Below, piece by piece: positions 15,698 through 25,198 of a stretch of 47,024 bases of DNA. The notes under the pieces were generated by a model, which worked only from the letters and a program-made list of their open reading frames with translations, did not search any database and was not told where the DNA came from. The position numbers and the translations under genes are program-made. This stretch comes from an uncultured Spirochaetales bacterium. Its GTDB lineage: Bacteria > Spirochaetota > Spirochaetia > Sphaerochaetales > Sphaerochaetaceae. Each line of letters opens with the position of its first letter. Position 1 is the stretch's first letter. Location: contig CASDXQ010000005.1 in NCBI GenBank assembly GCA_949285145.1, positions 1 through 47,024 on the forward strand. Reading direction: 5' to 3'.

Positions 15698-17767
15698 ATG
15701 TCAAAAGAACTTGATGTAATGAGTAAATGCATAAAAGGGGCATATGGAAACAGGGAAATCAGCTGGCTTGCCTTCAATAAAAGAGTGCTTGATCAGGCAA
15801 TGGACCTGACCAATCCGCTGCTTGAGAGATGCAAATTCCTTTCAATCTTCATTTCCAATCTGGATGAATTCATCCAGGTCAGGCTTGGCACCCTGATCAA
15901 CCAGGATGAAAAAGATCCGGGAGCAAGAGAGAACAAGACCGAAATGACGGCAAAGGAACAGATTGATGCGATACTTCATTGCCTTCCATCTCTCTATAAA
16001 GCCAGCAACGAGACATACCGTTTCCTTAAAAACGAACTGTATGACAAAGGCATAAGCATAATAAAGGGAAAAGACCTGTCCGAACGCCAGCTCAGCGTTG
16101 CAAAGGAAGCGTTCCACAGCCAGATCCTGCCCAGAACCAATCCGATGGTTCTGGACTCGAAACATCCGCTCTACCGCTTTGAGAATTTCAGGATTTACCT
16201 TGTCGTTTCGCTTGAGAGGAAGGGAAGAGAAATGACAGGAGTGGCATCTCTGCACACCACAACACCGCGTCTCATAAAACTTTCAGGCGGAAAGAAAATC
16301 CATCTCATGCGCAGCGAGGAAATGCTCCTCAGCTTCGCAGACAGCGTCTTCCCCGGTTTCACAGTGAAGGACAAAGCCCTCATCCGTGTCACACGCAATG
16401 CAGACTTCGATGCAAGTGCTGAAGATGCCGATGATGAATACGGATTTGATTTCTCACGCCTAATCCAGACAAAGGTTGAAGGCAGAACCAGCAATGATGT
16501 GATCCGCCTTGAGACCACTGTCATTTCCGACAGTCTCAAAGGTTTTCTTCTCAAGACGCTGAGCATAAAGAAAAACAGCTGTTTCCTCATTCAGGGATGT
16601 TTTGACTACAAGTTCATGTTCCGCATCGGGGATTACTTTGATTACGAGACTCTCTCATCCCTCCGCTATCCGGCATACAAGCCGGTGGTGCCCCGCTATC
16701 TGTCCCTCTCAGAAGATCTGATCAGTGAAGTGAGGAAGAAGGACATATTCCTCGCCTATCCTTATCAGAGCATTGATGTACTTCTCCGCCTGCTTGAACA
16801 GGCGGCATGCGACAGGAGGGTCACTTCGATAAAAATCACCATCTACCGCCTTGCCAGCAGATCAAAAATCATTGAAGCACTTCTCAAGGCGGCGGAAAAC
16901 GGCAAGGAAGTTGTCGCCATCATGGAGCTGTGCGCACGCTTTGATGAGGAGAACAATCTTTACAATGCAGACTTGCTGCGTGATGCAGGATGCACTGTCT
17001 TCTATGGAATAGAAAACTACAAGGTCCATTCCAAGATCATATCCATAACAATGGAAGATGAAGATGGAATAAGCTACATAACCCATATTGGAACAGGAAA
17101 CTACAACGAGTCGACGGCAAAGCAGTACACTGACCTGAATATCATAACGGCAAACCGGGAGATCGGAGAAGACGGTGCTTCTTTCTTCAGGAATCTTGCC
17201 GTTCTCAATGTCGAGTACGATTACACCAGGCTTCTTGTCGCGCCGTATTCTCTCAAGGCCGGTCTCCTGGCTGAAATGGACAGGGAAATCGCAAAAGGCG
17301 GCAATGGTGTGATACGTGCAAAGTTCAACTCCCTCACCGACAGGGACTGCATTGAAAAGCTCATTGAGGCAAGCCGTGCCGGCTGTCAGGTGTCTCTTGT
17401 CGTAAGGGGTATCTGCTGTCTGGTTCCGGGGGTGAAGGATCTTACCGAGAATATTACCGTGATAAGCATAGTGGGACGTTTCCTTGAGCACTCGAGAATC
17501 TATTCATTCGGCTGTGAAGGCGAAGAGAGAGTGTACATCGCAAGTGCCGACATGATGACAAGGAATCTTGAGAAGAGAGTCGAAATCGCCACCCCCGTTC
17601 TCGATTCCGATGTGAAGAAAAAAGTACTTCATATCCTCTCCCTCGTGGAAAACGACAATGTGAAAGCCCGCCGTATGGACAGCACTGGCCGCTATGCCAA
17701 GATACAGAACCTCTCATCCCCGATCAACAGTCAGGAAGAATGTCTGAGGGAAGCTCTGAATCTCTAG
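15698..17767 (+). CDS. ppk1: Polyphosphate kinase 1
   Basis: Makes inorganic polyphosphate from ATP (reversible). A 689-residue protein of normal family length. It has the N-terminal NREISWLAFNKRVLDQA, the middle ELCARFDEENN, the phospho-acceptor histidine in YKVHSKII, THIGTGNYNE, and the C-terminal phospholipase-D-like half with RIYSFG and IASADMMTRNLEKRVEI. The catalytic residues appear intact. ATG at 15698 follows AAGGAT. Third gene of the pfk - Ppx-like - ppk1 operon, followed by a strong terminator. Cytoplasmic or membrane-associated. Confidence 0.95.
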   Translation: MSKELDVMSKCIKGAYGNREISWLAFNKRVLDQAMDLTNPLLERCKFLSIFISNLDEFIQVRLGTLINQDEKDPGARENKTEMTAKEQIDAILHCLPSLYKASNETYRFLKNELYDKGISIIKGKDLSERQLSVAKEAFHSQILPRTNPMVLDSKHPLYRFENFRIYLVVSLERKGREMTGVASLHTTTPRLIKLSGGKKIHLMRSEEMLLSFADSVFPGFTVKDKALIRVTRNADFDASAEDADDEYGFDFSRLIQTKVEGRTSNDVIRLETTVISDSLKGFLLKTLSIKKNSCFLIQGCFDYKFMFRIGDYFDYETLSSLRYPAYKPVVPRYLSLSEDLISEVRKKDIFLAYPYQSIDVLLRLLEQAACDRRVTSIKITIYRLASRSKIIEALLKAAENGKEVVAIMELCARFDEENNLYNADLLRDAGCTVFYGIENYKVHSKIISITMEDEDGISYITHIGTGNYNESTAKQYTDLNIITANREIGEDGASFFRNLAVLNVEYDYTRLLVAPYSLKAGLLAEMDREIAKGGNGVIRAKFNSLTDRDCIEKLIEASRAGCQVSLVVRGICCLVPGVKDLTENITVISIVGRFLEHSRIYSFGCEGEERVYIASADMMTRNLEKRVEIATPVLDSDVKKKVLHILSLVENDNVKARRMDSTGRYAKIQNLSSPINSQEECLREALNL

Positions 17768-17790
17768 AAAAAAGAAGTCACTGAAAAAGA

Positions 17791-17834
17791 AACAAGGCAT
17801 TCCGTCCAGTCTGGCAGACGGGATGCCTTGTTTT
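17791..17834. terminator. Bidirectional terminator between ppk1 and lipoprotein gene
   Basis: A 16-bp near-perfect stem (17791-17806 with 17817-17832, one mismatch) has an A-rich left flank and TTTTG on the right. It serves ppk1 on the plus strand and the convergent lipoprotein gene on the minus strand. Confidence 0.85.
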
Positions 17835-17846
17835 GAAATAAACCTG

Positions 17847-19289
17847 TTATAGAACTTTTTCCACTTTCAGGGTGACCGCGTTACGCCCGCTGCCGTAACG
17901 CGGTTCTATGTATGCATATGTCAGCTCGAGCTCCGGATCGTTTTCAGATGAGAAATCGAATGATGGCTTTCCTTTGTGAATGTTCTGTCCTGAACAGCCT
18001 TTTTCACTGAAAGCAACAACTCTTATACTGCTGACAGCATCAAAGCTGTCTGCAGATATCTTCAGGCCTTTAAGATCTTCTTTACTGCCTTCAAATATTA
18101 CAGGAATGAAACGGAGGGAATCAGGATCAAACTGTATTGTTTTGCTTTTTTCTTCTGAAACATCGAAAGTCACAAACGAGTCTTCAATTTCTGCAGCTTC
18201 TTTTTCACTTAGTTCTCTCCATGAAATGCTTCCGATATCATCCTTTCTGCAAAGTCCCTGAGGAGATGAAAGATAATAGTTGAACCAGAATTCGGGCTGT
18301 CCTCCTTTCACATATATTTCAAGATCACCGTTCTCATTGTATCCAAGAGGAAAGAAATAACGGACATCATAAGAACCTTTACCGTCAACGGTTGTTCCCA
18401 ATATCTCATGAAGCTGATACATAAAACCTTCAGGGATACCGTCGTCATTCAGTTCTATTGTTATTATCGCAGCCTTGTCGCTTTGTGGAACAATGTAGTA
18501 AGCCGGAGAATTAAGCTCAGCAGGCACATCTGCCTTCAGCTCCAGAGGTGTTTTCAGCATCACCTCATATCGCAGATTATCATCCTGTGTACCGGCGACA
18601 TCCAGATCTTCAAGACGCCTGTGCAGAGAAAAGTAGATTTTTACCGCATCAAGAGAAGAACAGGCATCTATGTCATTTGTATTCACGCCGTATCCTGAAT
18701 TGTCAAAAACCTGGGTGACGCTCAGGCCGCCGCCATCTCCAGTACGCAGAACTTCAGCGATCAATCGGTCAGGATCTTCTATTCCATATTTTTCATTATT
18801 CTCAAGGTCAATATAGAAATATGACTGATATACAGGGCGTCCTTCTTCATCATAATACAGAATCTCACTGTCTTTCGGGACGAATACAAGATCCTCAGGA
18901 GAAGTGAATTTCTCCTGAGGCAGCTCATAAACAAGTGCATCCGAGGCATTGAAGTCAGAAAGAGAGAAAACCGCCTCCCCTTTTTCATCAGGTATGATCA
19001 GATAAGTCCCGTTCCCGATATTTCTGAGCGAAGACGATACGTATCTCTTAGCAGATTTCTGCAGAGATCCTGAAAAAGAAACAGCGTACATCTTCTCCGC
19101 TTCAAGAGATGACAGAAAAACAACATCAGATGTTATCTCCTGCACACCTTCTTCAAGCTGACCTGACGTAATTTCAACACTCCCTTCTGGCAGTACAGTT
19201 TCCTCACTTTCATCAGGAAACGTGCCGGTAGTACCGTCACAGGAAACCAGCATGAACACAATAAGCAGAACTGCAAATATATTTTTCAT
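17847..19289 (-). CDS. Large lipoprotein, function unknown
   Basis: A 480-residue predicted lipoprotein. The signal peptide MKNIFAVLLIVFMLVSC ends in lipobox LVSC, with the lipidated Cys at residue 17. The mature part is acidic and beta-rich without a family I recognise; segments such as AYYIVPQSDKAAIITIEL and GSYDVRYFFPLGYNENGD suggest beta-sandwich domains. ATG at 19289 is preferred because AAGGG lies upstream; a GTG at 19298 is too close to it. Monocistronic, between terminators. Probably attached to the outer or inner membrane facing the periplasm or surface. Confidence 0.75.
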   Translation of the reverse strand: MKNIFAVLLIVFMLVSCDGTTGTFPDESEETVLPEGSVEITSGQLEEGVQEITSDVVFLSSLEAEKMYAVSFSGSLQKSAKRYVSSSLRNIGNGTYLIIPDEKGEAVFSLSDFNASDALVYELPQEKFTSPEDLVFVPKDSEILYYDEEGRPVYQSYFYIDLENNEKYGIEDPDRLIAEVLRTGDGGGLSVTQVFDNSGYGVNTNDIDACSSLDAVKIYFSLHRRLEDLDVAGTQDDNLRYEVMLKTPLELKADVPAELNSPAYYIVPQSDKAAIITIELNDDGIPEGFMYQLHEILGTTVDGKGSYDVRYFFPLGYNENGDLEIYVKGGQPEFWFNYYLSSPQGLCRKDDIGSISWRELSEKEAAEIEDSFVTFDVSEEKSKTIQFDPDSLRFIPVIFEGSKEDLKGLKISADSFDAVSSIRVVAFSEKGCSGQNIHKGKPSFDFSSENDPELELTYAYIEPRYGSGRNAVTLKVEKVL

Positions 19290-19525
19290 GAATATCACCC
19301 TTCCCTTTTGTCATTATATGCCCAGAATAATGTATTTTTTTTCCTGTATACTTTTATGCATTTTATTCCGTATTTTGCGGCACGAGTGCAGGGAATTGAA
19401 AACACTACATACCAAGACAACCTTTTCAGCCCCATATACCAGAAACTCGATTTCGGTTAAAAGCACTCATTTCAGAAAGCAGCTCCAGCCTGTGAATTTT
19501 CCAAAAAAGAAGTCTATAAAACAGC

Positions 19526-19566
19526 AAAGGCATCCTGCCAGTACCCAAAGCAGAATGCCTTTTGTT
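19526..19566. terminator. Putative terminator after Gfo/Idh gene
   Basis: Stem AAAGGCATCCTGC (19526-19538) / GCAGAATGCCTTT (19550-19562), one mismatch, followed on the plus strand by TTGTTT and preceded by A-rich DNA. It lies about 20 nt past the Gfo/Idh stop on the minus strand. It resembles the ppk1 terminator in sequence. The DNA between it and the lipoprotein start (19290-19525) shows no gene. Confidence 0.55.
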
Positions 19567-19580
19567 TCAAATCATAGCTC

Positions 19581-20573
19581 TCACTCTTCAAGCTCACCGG
19601 CAAGCTTTATCTTCCATATCTCTCTCAATGCATCAGTGTATGTAAGAACCCTCAGAGTCTCACTCCATGGCATATGAGGATCTTCAATCTTTCCCTCTGC
19701 TATGCAGTTTGCGGCAGAAAGCAGCTCATACTCATAGCCGTTTACCTCATGGGTGATCTCGATTGTCTCAAGCAGAACGGGATTCCTGTCACCGGAGAAA
19801 ACTTCAATCTTCTCAGGATTGTTGACATTCGTCACCTCAATATGCCCGTCAGTGCCGTATATGATACCTTTTCTGTCGGTCACGCAGCAGGACTCTGAGT
19901 ATACACTCGCCTGGGCACCGTTTTTGAATGTGATGTTGATGAAGCTCCTCTCATCAACGCCCTTCTCTGTTTTCACGCAGGTTCCGGTGAGTGTGGAAAC
20001 AGGAGTACCCTCCATTGCCATGAGTGTGAAATTGAGAGGATACACACCGACATCAAGCAAAGCACCTCCGGCAAGAGACGGCTCGCTGATCCTCGGCTTC
20101 TGGATGATGGTGTAGCCAAGATTTGCAGTGATTGACTTCACCTCTCCTATGCGTCCTGAATCAATGATATCCCTGATCATCTTTCTTGAAGGCATATAGC
20201 GTGTCCATATGGCTTCTGCAACATAAAGATTCTTTTCTTTCGCAAGTGCGAAGACTTCCCTCGCCTCTGACGCATTCACACAGAAAGCCTTCTCACACAG
20301 CACGTGCTTACCGTGATTCAAGGCATCAAGCATTATTTCCTTGTGATGCGAATGAGGAGTTGCGACATAAACGATATCAACATCAGAATCTTCATACAGT
20401 TCACCGTATGAGCCGTAGGCCTTACCGATCGAGAAACGTGAGGCAAATTCCTCCGCCTTTTCTTTAGAACGGGATGCCGCTGCTTCAATCTTCATCACCT
20501 CAGGATAGTGATTCATCACAGGTGCAAGCGTCGATGCGATGTTGCCGCATCCGACAATACCGATTCTCATCAT
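19581..20573 (-). CDS. Gfo/Idh/MocA family oxidoreductase
   Basis: A 330-residue NAD(P)-dependent sugar or inositol dehydrogenase-type protein. The N-terminal Rossmann motif is GIVGCGNIASTLAP (about 4-18). DIVYVATPHSHHKE and CEKAFCVNASEA carry the family's catalytic-lysine EK motif near residue 95. The C-terminal alpha/beta domain holds GGALLDVGVYPLNF. The substrate is unknown. Start at ATG 20573 (or 20570), with GGAGG embedded in the last codons of the upstream membrane-protein gene; 6-nt gap, so the two are probably coupled. Confidence 0.9.
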   Translation of the reverse strand: MMRIGIVGCGNIASTLAPVMNHYPEVMKIEAAASRSKEKAEEFASRFSIGKAYGSYGELYEDSDVDIVYVATPHSHHKEIMLDALNHGKHVLCEKAFCVNASEAREVFALAKEKNLYVAEAIWTRYMPSRKMIRDIIDSGRIGEVKSITANLGYTIIQKPRISEPSLAGGALLDVGVYPLNFTLMAMEGTPVSTLTGTCVKTEKGVDERSFINITFKNGAQASVYSESCCVTDRKGIIYGTDGHIEVTNVNNPEKIEVFSGDRNPVLLETIEITHEVNGYEYELLSAANCIAEGKIEDPHMPWSETLRVLTYTDALREIWKIKLAGELEE

Positions 20574-20579
20574 CTGTCA

Positions 20580-21452
20580 TTATCCTCCTTGTTTCTTCCT
20601 GCTTTTCATCTTCTCCGCTTTCCTTTCGGCTTTTCTCTTCTTTGCCTCATCTGCTTCCTTGTACTTCACAGTCGGGATGAAGAGACGTGCAAAACGCCCT
20701 TCTCCCCTGTTTTTCGAATAAAAGAATCCGATGAAGGAAAATACCAGGGCACCGACAAAATTGACAAACAGATCCTTCATTGTATCAATCAGACCGATGT
20801 CAAGATAGCCGCCGAGGCCGAGATTGGTGCCATCCGGGAAGTACACGTCGGTTATACCGTCTATTGTCACCACTTTATTGGAACGTGTGAGATCAAGCTC
20901 AACTGTGTGTATGGTATTTATCACTGTGTCTTTCTGCATGTCAGAACCGAAAAGCTGATCAGCAGAGAACTCAAAGAATTCCCAGCACACAGCCACCGTC
21001 ATGGAGAAACAGAAGGCGACAAAGGCAAGAAAAAACGGAGAAAGGGAGAATTTTATCTTCTCATTTCTGTTGAAAATATCGCAAAGGGAAAACCCGACCG
21101 CAGCGGCAAGGAACCCGGTGATCGTGTGCAGCATGGTATCCCAGAAGGGGATATTTATATAATATGCCCTCAGTTCTCCGAGTATTTCCGCAGCATAAAT
21201 GAAGAGAATGACTATTATTTCAAGTGTATCCGGTATGTCAATATGCCAGTTGTCCTCAATGAAAGAGGGAATAAGCATGAGAATGAGGGAGAGAACACAG
21301 TAGAACACATTCTCCCAGTTTCCGTTGAATATCTGAGCAATCAGAATCAGCACAACGGAAAGACGGAGTGCGAAATAGACAGCAAAAAGAGCCTTATGCT
21401 CTTTTACGCGCGCCGCGAAACTTTCAGAGTGGATTTTTTCCCTTTTCGCCAT
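20580..21452 (-). CDS. Multi-pass membrane protein, function unknown
   Basis: A 290-residue membrane protein with about six hydrophobic segments and a strongly basic C-terminus (KKRKAERKAEKMKSRKKQGG). Motifs FWDTMLHTITGFLAAAVGF, VCWEFFEFSADQLFGSDMQKD and GGYLDIGLIDTMKDL recall a family of unassigned YjdF/DUF2238-like membrane proteins; I am not certain of membership. The start is ATG at 21452 (MAKREKI); a TTG at 21465-21467 would add five residues. It precedes the Gfo/Idh gene in a two-gene operon. Confidence 0.7.
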   Translation of the reverse strand: MAKREKIHSESFAARVKEHKALFAVYFALRLSVVLILIAQIFNGNWENVFYCVLSLILMLIPSFIEDNWHIDIPDTLEIIVILFIYAAEILGELRAYYINIPFWDTMLHTITGFLAAAVGFSLCDIFNRNEKIKFSLSPFFLAFVAFCFSMTVAVCWEFFEFSADQLFGSDMQKDTVINTIHTVELDLTRSNKVVTIDGITDVYFPDGTNLGLGGYLDIGLIDTMKDLFVNFVGALVFSFIGFFYSKNRGEGRFARLFIPTVKYKEADEAKKRKAERKAEKMKSRKKQGG

Positions 21453-21480
21453 AAGTGAATCATACAATCTTTTTCTTTCT

Positions 21481-21509
21481 GTGACAAACTGGAGAATTCA
21501 TATTATATT
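21481..21509 (+). promoter_or_regulatory. Putative promoter of the M18 aminopeptidase gene
   Basis: GTGACA (21481-21486), 17 nt, then TATATT (21504-21509) resembles a sigma-70 promoter. The aminopeptidase ATG is 25 nt downstream of the -10 with GACAGGAG in between. Confidence 0.45.
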
Positions 21510-21533
21510 ATTTCAGGTAGACAGGAGAGTTTT

Positions 21534-22844
21534 ATGGATCTCATCAATACTTACAAAACATTCCTCGACAGGGGAAAAACGGAAAGGGAATGCGTGAGCG
21601 TGTCACTTGAGCTCGCGGAGAAAGCCGGTTTCAGGGATATCAGCAAATATGATTCCCTCAAGACCGGAGACAAGGTATACATTGTCAACAAGGATAAGTC
21701 CCTTGCACTCTTCATCATCGGGCGCAAGAGCCTCCAGGACGGTATCAACTTCGTGACGGCACACATCGACTCACCCCGCCTGGATCTGAAGATGAAGCCT
21801 GTGTATGAAAAAGACGGCATCGTCTATCTCAACACTCATTACTACGGCGGCATCAAGAAATACCAGTGGGTGACCATGCCGCTTGCACTTCACGGTGTCG
21901 TGTTCAGAAAAGACGGAAGCCGTGCGGATATCTGTATCGGCGAAGATGAAGAAGGCCCGTCATTCTGCATCAGCGATATTCTTCCGCACATGGCTCAGGA
22001 TCAGATGAAAAAAGGTGCTTCAGAATTCATCGACGGAGAGAACCTCGACATCGTTGCAGGTCTGAACCTGAAAGGAGATGAGAAGGAGGGGGGCAAGAAT
22101 GAAATCCTCAGGATCATTGAGAAAGAGTACAAGATAAAGGAAGAGGATTTCATTTCCGCTGAGATCGAAGTCGTTCCTGCAGGAAAATCCCGTTCTCTCG
22201 GCTTCGACAGCTCAATGGTCATGGCTTACGGCCAAGACGACCGGGTATGCGCATACACAGCCCTTCAGGCTTTGCTAGACAGCAGCTGCGATCTTGAGAC
22301 AACAGCATGCACCCTGCTTGTGGACAAGGAGGAAATCGGGTCTGTCGGCGCAACCGGAATGGACAGCGAGATGCTTCCCAACATGGTCAGCGAAATCATG
22401 GACAAGGCAGGGGAATATTCATCTCTTGCACTCAGACGCTGCCTGAGAAATTCGCACATGCTTTCAAGCGATGTGACTGCAGCATTCGATCCGCTCAACG
22501 GAGACCTCTATGACAAGATGAATGCATCTTTCATGTCAAAAGGTGTTTCATTTGAGAAATATACGGGAAGCAGAGGCAAAAGCGGCTCAAGCGATGCATG
22601 TCCCGAATTCATTGCAAAACTCAGGAAGACGCTTGATGATGCAGGGGTTGTCTACCAGATGAATGAAATGTCAAAAGTCGATGTAGGCGGCGGCGGCACA
22701 ATCGCGAAATTCGCAGCATTCTACGGCATGGATGTCATTGATTGCGGAGTATGCGTGCTTTCAATGCACAGCCCGTGGGAAATCACAGCAGCAAAAGACA
22801 TAGAAAGTGCATACAGTGCTTACAAGGCATTCTTCACCATCTGA
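21534..22844 (+). CDS. M18 family aminopeptidase
   Basis: A 436-residue zinc aminopeptidase of the aspartyl aminopeptidase family (ApeB/Lap4 type), releasing N-terminal, often acidic, residues in the cytoplasm. Metal and catalytic motifs in order: VTAHIDSPRLDLK (His, near 83), GQDDRVCAYTAL (Asp), VDKEEIGSVGATGMDSEML (Glu pair), SSDVTAAFDP, and the C-terminal VLSMHSPWE (His). ACAGGAG lies 7 nt before the ATG. Monocistronic, ending in a palindromic terminator shared with glnN. Confidence 0.93.
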   Translation: MDLINTYKTFLDRGKTERECVSVSLELAEKAGFRDISKYDSLKTGDKVYIVNKDKSLALFIIGRKSLQDGINFVTAHIDSPRLDLKMKPVYEKDGIVYLNTHYYGGIKKYQWVTMPLALHGVVFRKDGSRADICIGEDEEGPSFCISDILPHMAQDQMKKGASEFIDGENLDIVAGLNLKGDEKEGGKNEILRIIEKEYKIKEEDFISAEIEVVPAGKSRSLGFDSSMVMAYGQDDRVCAYTALQALLDSSCDLETTACTLLVDKEEIGSVGATGMDSEMLPNMVSEIMDKAGEYSSLALRRCLRNSHMLSSDVTAAFDPLNGDLYDKMNASFMSKGVSFEKYTGSRGKSGSSDACPEFIAKLRKTLDDAGVVYQMNEMSKVDVGGGGTIAKFAAFYGMDVIDCGVCVLSMHSPWEITAAKDIESAYSAYKAFFTI

Positions 22845-22870
22845 AAAAAACAATATCTGACATGAAAGGA

Positions 22871-22898
22871 ATCAGGAGCCGGCCGGCTCCTGATTTTT
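22871..22898. terminator. Palindromic terminator between M18 aminopeptidase and glnN
   Basis: A perfect 24-bp palindrome (22871-22894, ATCAGGAGCCGG and its complement) followed by a T-run on the plus strand. It terminates the aminopeptidase gene. On the minus strand it lies just past the glnN stop, without a good U-tract. Confidence 0.8.
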
Positions 22899-22919
22899 CA
22901 TCATCCTGAATATGAAAAG

Positions 22920-25007
22920 CTACACGTAGAAAAGCATCTGCCCGTATGTCGGATACGGCCACACCTTCTCATCGACGATAAGTTCAAGCCTGTCACTGAC
23001 GCTGCGCACAGCCTGCATCTGGGAAAGGATGTGCTTTCTTGAGTAATGTGCAAGATCTGAACCGTGGAAAGCTCCTGCAGCCTGCACAGCCTCATCCAGT
23101 TTGTCAGTCTGCTGTGCAAGTTCATCGAGAAGCCCCGTGATCTCTTTCACAAGAGCGGTCTCAGAGCGGCATTCAAGATCCGGAATCAGGCTTTTCTTCG
23201 CATTCACCGAGCTGGCAAGTTTCATCGAATAAGCTGAAACAGCAGGAATGATCTGCTTGTTCACCATATCCACAAGAGTGACCGCTTCAATATGGACTGT
23301 CTTTGAATATTCCTCATTGAGAATCTCATAGCGGGCATGCATCTCGACCGAGTTGAAAATATTGAAACCTGCAAACAGGTCAATATTCTTCTGAAGAAGG
23401 AAGGTATCATAAGCTTCAGGAGAGCTTGAAAGATTGAGAAGGCCTCTTTTCTCTGCCTCTCCTATCCATTCAGGAGCGTAATTGTTGCCGTTGAATACGA
23501 TTCTCTTGTGTTCGCTGTACACTCTCTTCACCAGCTCCTGCACTGCATTGTCGAAATCAGAAGCGTCTTTGAGCTCCTCATGGAATGTGCGCAGAGAATT
23601 GGCCACAATAGTGTTGAGAACGGTATTGGGATCGGCAACGGAGAAGGAAGAACCCAGCATGCGGAATTCAAACTTGTTTCCTGTGAATGCGAAAGGACTC
23701 GTCCTGTTCCTGTCTGTTGTATCCCGCGGGATTGGAGGCAGGACGTGAACACCAAGCTTCATCTGTTTCTTTCCTCTGCCGGCAACTGCATTACCGCTGG
23801 CAAGGCCTTCAAGTATTTCAGTAAGCTCATCTCCGAGGAACATTGAGACGATTGCAGGAGGAGCCTCAAAACCTCCGAGGCGATGATCATTGCCGGCACT
23901 GGAGACACTGACTCTCAGCAGATCCTGATATTCATCCACAGCTTTTATCACAGCGACAAGGAAAAGCAGGAACTGAGCATTGTCTTTGGGATTGTCGCCG
24001 GGCTCAAGCAGGTTGCTGCCTGTGTCTGTCGAAAGAGACCAGTTGTTATGTTTGCCGGAACCGTTGAAGCCGGCAAAAGGCTTTTCATGCAGCAGACATG
24101 CGAAACCGTGTCTGCCGGCAATTTTCTTCATAAGCTCCATTGTCAGCTGGTTCTGATCCACAGCGACATTCGTTGTTGTGTAAACCGGAGCAAGCTCATG
24201 CTGGCACGGTGCAACTTCATTATGGCTTGTCTTGGCATATATTCCCAGCCGCCACAGTTCGTGATCAAGATCCTTCATGTAAGCGGACACACGGGTTCTG
24301 AGAGGTCCGAAGTAATGATCTTCAAGTTCCTGTCCTTTCGGGCTCCTCGCTCCGATCAGAGTACGCCCTGTATAGATAAGATCCTTGCGTCTCTCATAAT
24401 CTTTTCTGTCAATGAGGAAATATTCCTGTTCGGCTCCTACTGTCGTTATAACTCTTTTCACATCTGTCTTGCCGAAGAGGTGAAGTATTTTCACAGCCTC
24501 CTCGCTGAGAGCTTCCATGCTCCGGAGAAGAGGAGTTTTCTTATCGAGAACCTCACCGGAGAATGAGCAGAAGGCTGTGGGAATACACAAAGTCTCGTCT
24601 TTTATGAAAGCATAGCTTGTAGGATCCCATGCTGTATAGCCGCGGGCTTCAAATGTTGCCCTTATTCCGCCGGACGGGAAACTCGACGCATCCGGCTCTC
24701 CCTTTATGAGCTCCTTTCCGCTGAACTCCATTATGATCCTTCCGCCGCCTGCGGGAACTATGAAGGCATCATGTTTCTCGGCAGTTATTCCGGTCATGGG
24801 CTGGAACCAGTGAGTATAATGGGTCGCACCGTTCTCAATTGCCCATACTTTCATGGCATGGGCCACACTGTTTGCAATATTCAGGTCGAGGTCCTTGCCT
24901 TCTCCGACAGTTTTCTTAAGCTGTCTGTATACATCCTTCGGCAGACGGGATCTCATCTCGTCGTCATTGAATACAAGCTCACCGAAATAAGATGTGACAT
25001 CATCCAT
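22920..25007 (-). CDS. glnN: Glutamine synthetase, type III
   Basis: Makes glutamine from glutamate, ammonia and ATP. A 695-residue protein of the large GSIII class. Visible are the N-terminal VTSYFGELVFND, HYTHWFQPMTG, GRIIMEFSGKELIKGEPDASSFPSGG, the GSIII signature NGSGKHNNWSLSTDTGSNLL, VSVSSAGNDHRLGG, RDTTDRNRTSPFAFTGNKFEFR and the helical C-terminal extension. ATG at 25007 has GGGAGA upstream. Monocistronic. No nitrogen-regulator site was recognised upstream. Confidence 0.96.
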   Translation of the reverse strand: MDDVTSYFGELVFNDDEMRSRLPKDVYRQLKKTVGEGKDLDLNIANSVAHAMKVWAIENGATHYTHWFQPMTGITAEKHDAFIVPAGGGRIIMEFSGKELIKGEPDASSFPSGGIRATFEARGYTAWDPTSYAFIKDETLCIPTAFCSFSGEVLDKKTPLLRSMEALSEEAVKILHLFGKTDVKRVITTVGAEQEYFLIDRKDYERRKDLIYTGRTLIGARSPKGQELEDHYFGPLRTRVSAYMKDLDHELWRLGIYAKTSHNEVAPCQHELAPVYTTTNVAVDQNQLTMELMKKIAGRHGFACLLHEKPFAGFNGSGKHNNWSLSTDTGSNLLEPGDNPKDNAQFLLFLVAVIKAVDEYQDLLRVSVSSAGNDHRLGGFEAPPAIVSMFLGDELTEILEGLASGNAVAGRGKKQMKLGVHVLPPIPRDTTDRNRTSPFAFTGNKFEFRMLGSSFSVADPNTVLNTIVANSLRTFHEELKDASDFDNAVQELVKRVYSEHKRIVFNGNNYAPEWIGEAEKRGLLNLSSSPEAYDTFLLQKNIDLFAGFNIFNSVEMHARYEILNEEYSKTVHIEAVTLVDMVNKQIIPAVSAYSMKLASSVNAKKSLIPDLECRSETALVKEITGLLDELAQQTDKLDEAVQAAGAFHGSDLAHYSRKHILSQMQAVRSVSDRLELIVDEKVWPYPTYGQMLFYV

Positions 25008-25130
25008 GTTTTGTATCTCCCGGCTATATATGTTACAAACGGTTGCAGACTGTTTCCAGTTGATAGAGCTACTCTAGCAGATGTTTTGATCTTAGCCAAC
25101 CGGAAAACAGAACAGACGGCACCACTCTGA

Positions 25131-25176
25131 AAAGAAAAAAACATCCCTGCCGCCGGATAAGCCGGATGCAGGGATG
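25131..25176 (-). terminator. Terminator of the first LPP20/barrel gene
   Basis: Stem CATCCCTGC (25142-25150) / GCAGGGATG (25168-25176). On the minus strand it is followed by seven T and TCTTTT, a strong intrinsic terminator 22 nt past the stop at 25199. Confidence 0.88.
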
Positions 25177-25198
25177 AAAAAATTCCGGAAAGCAGGAA

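Noticed and set aside
19290-19525. Possible small gene between the lipoprotein and the Gfo/Idh terminator
   Set aside because: The open frames there have no ribosome site and no protein-like composition.
20508-21458. A long plus-strand open frame opposite the membrane-protein gene
   Set aside because: It mirrors the minus-strand gene, which has clear hydrophobic helices and operon coupling to Gfo/Idh; the plus-strand translation has no domain-like pattern.
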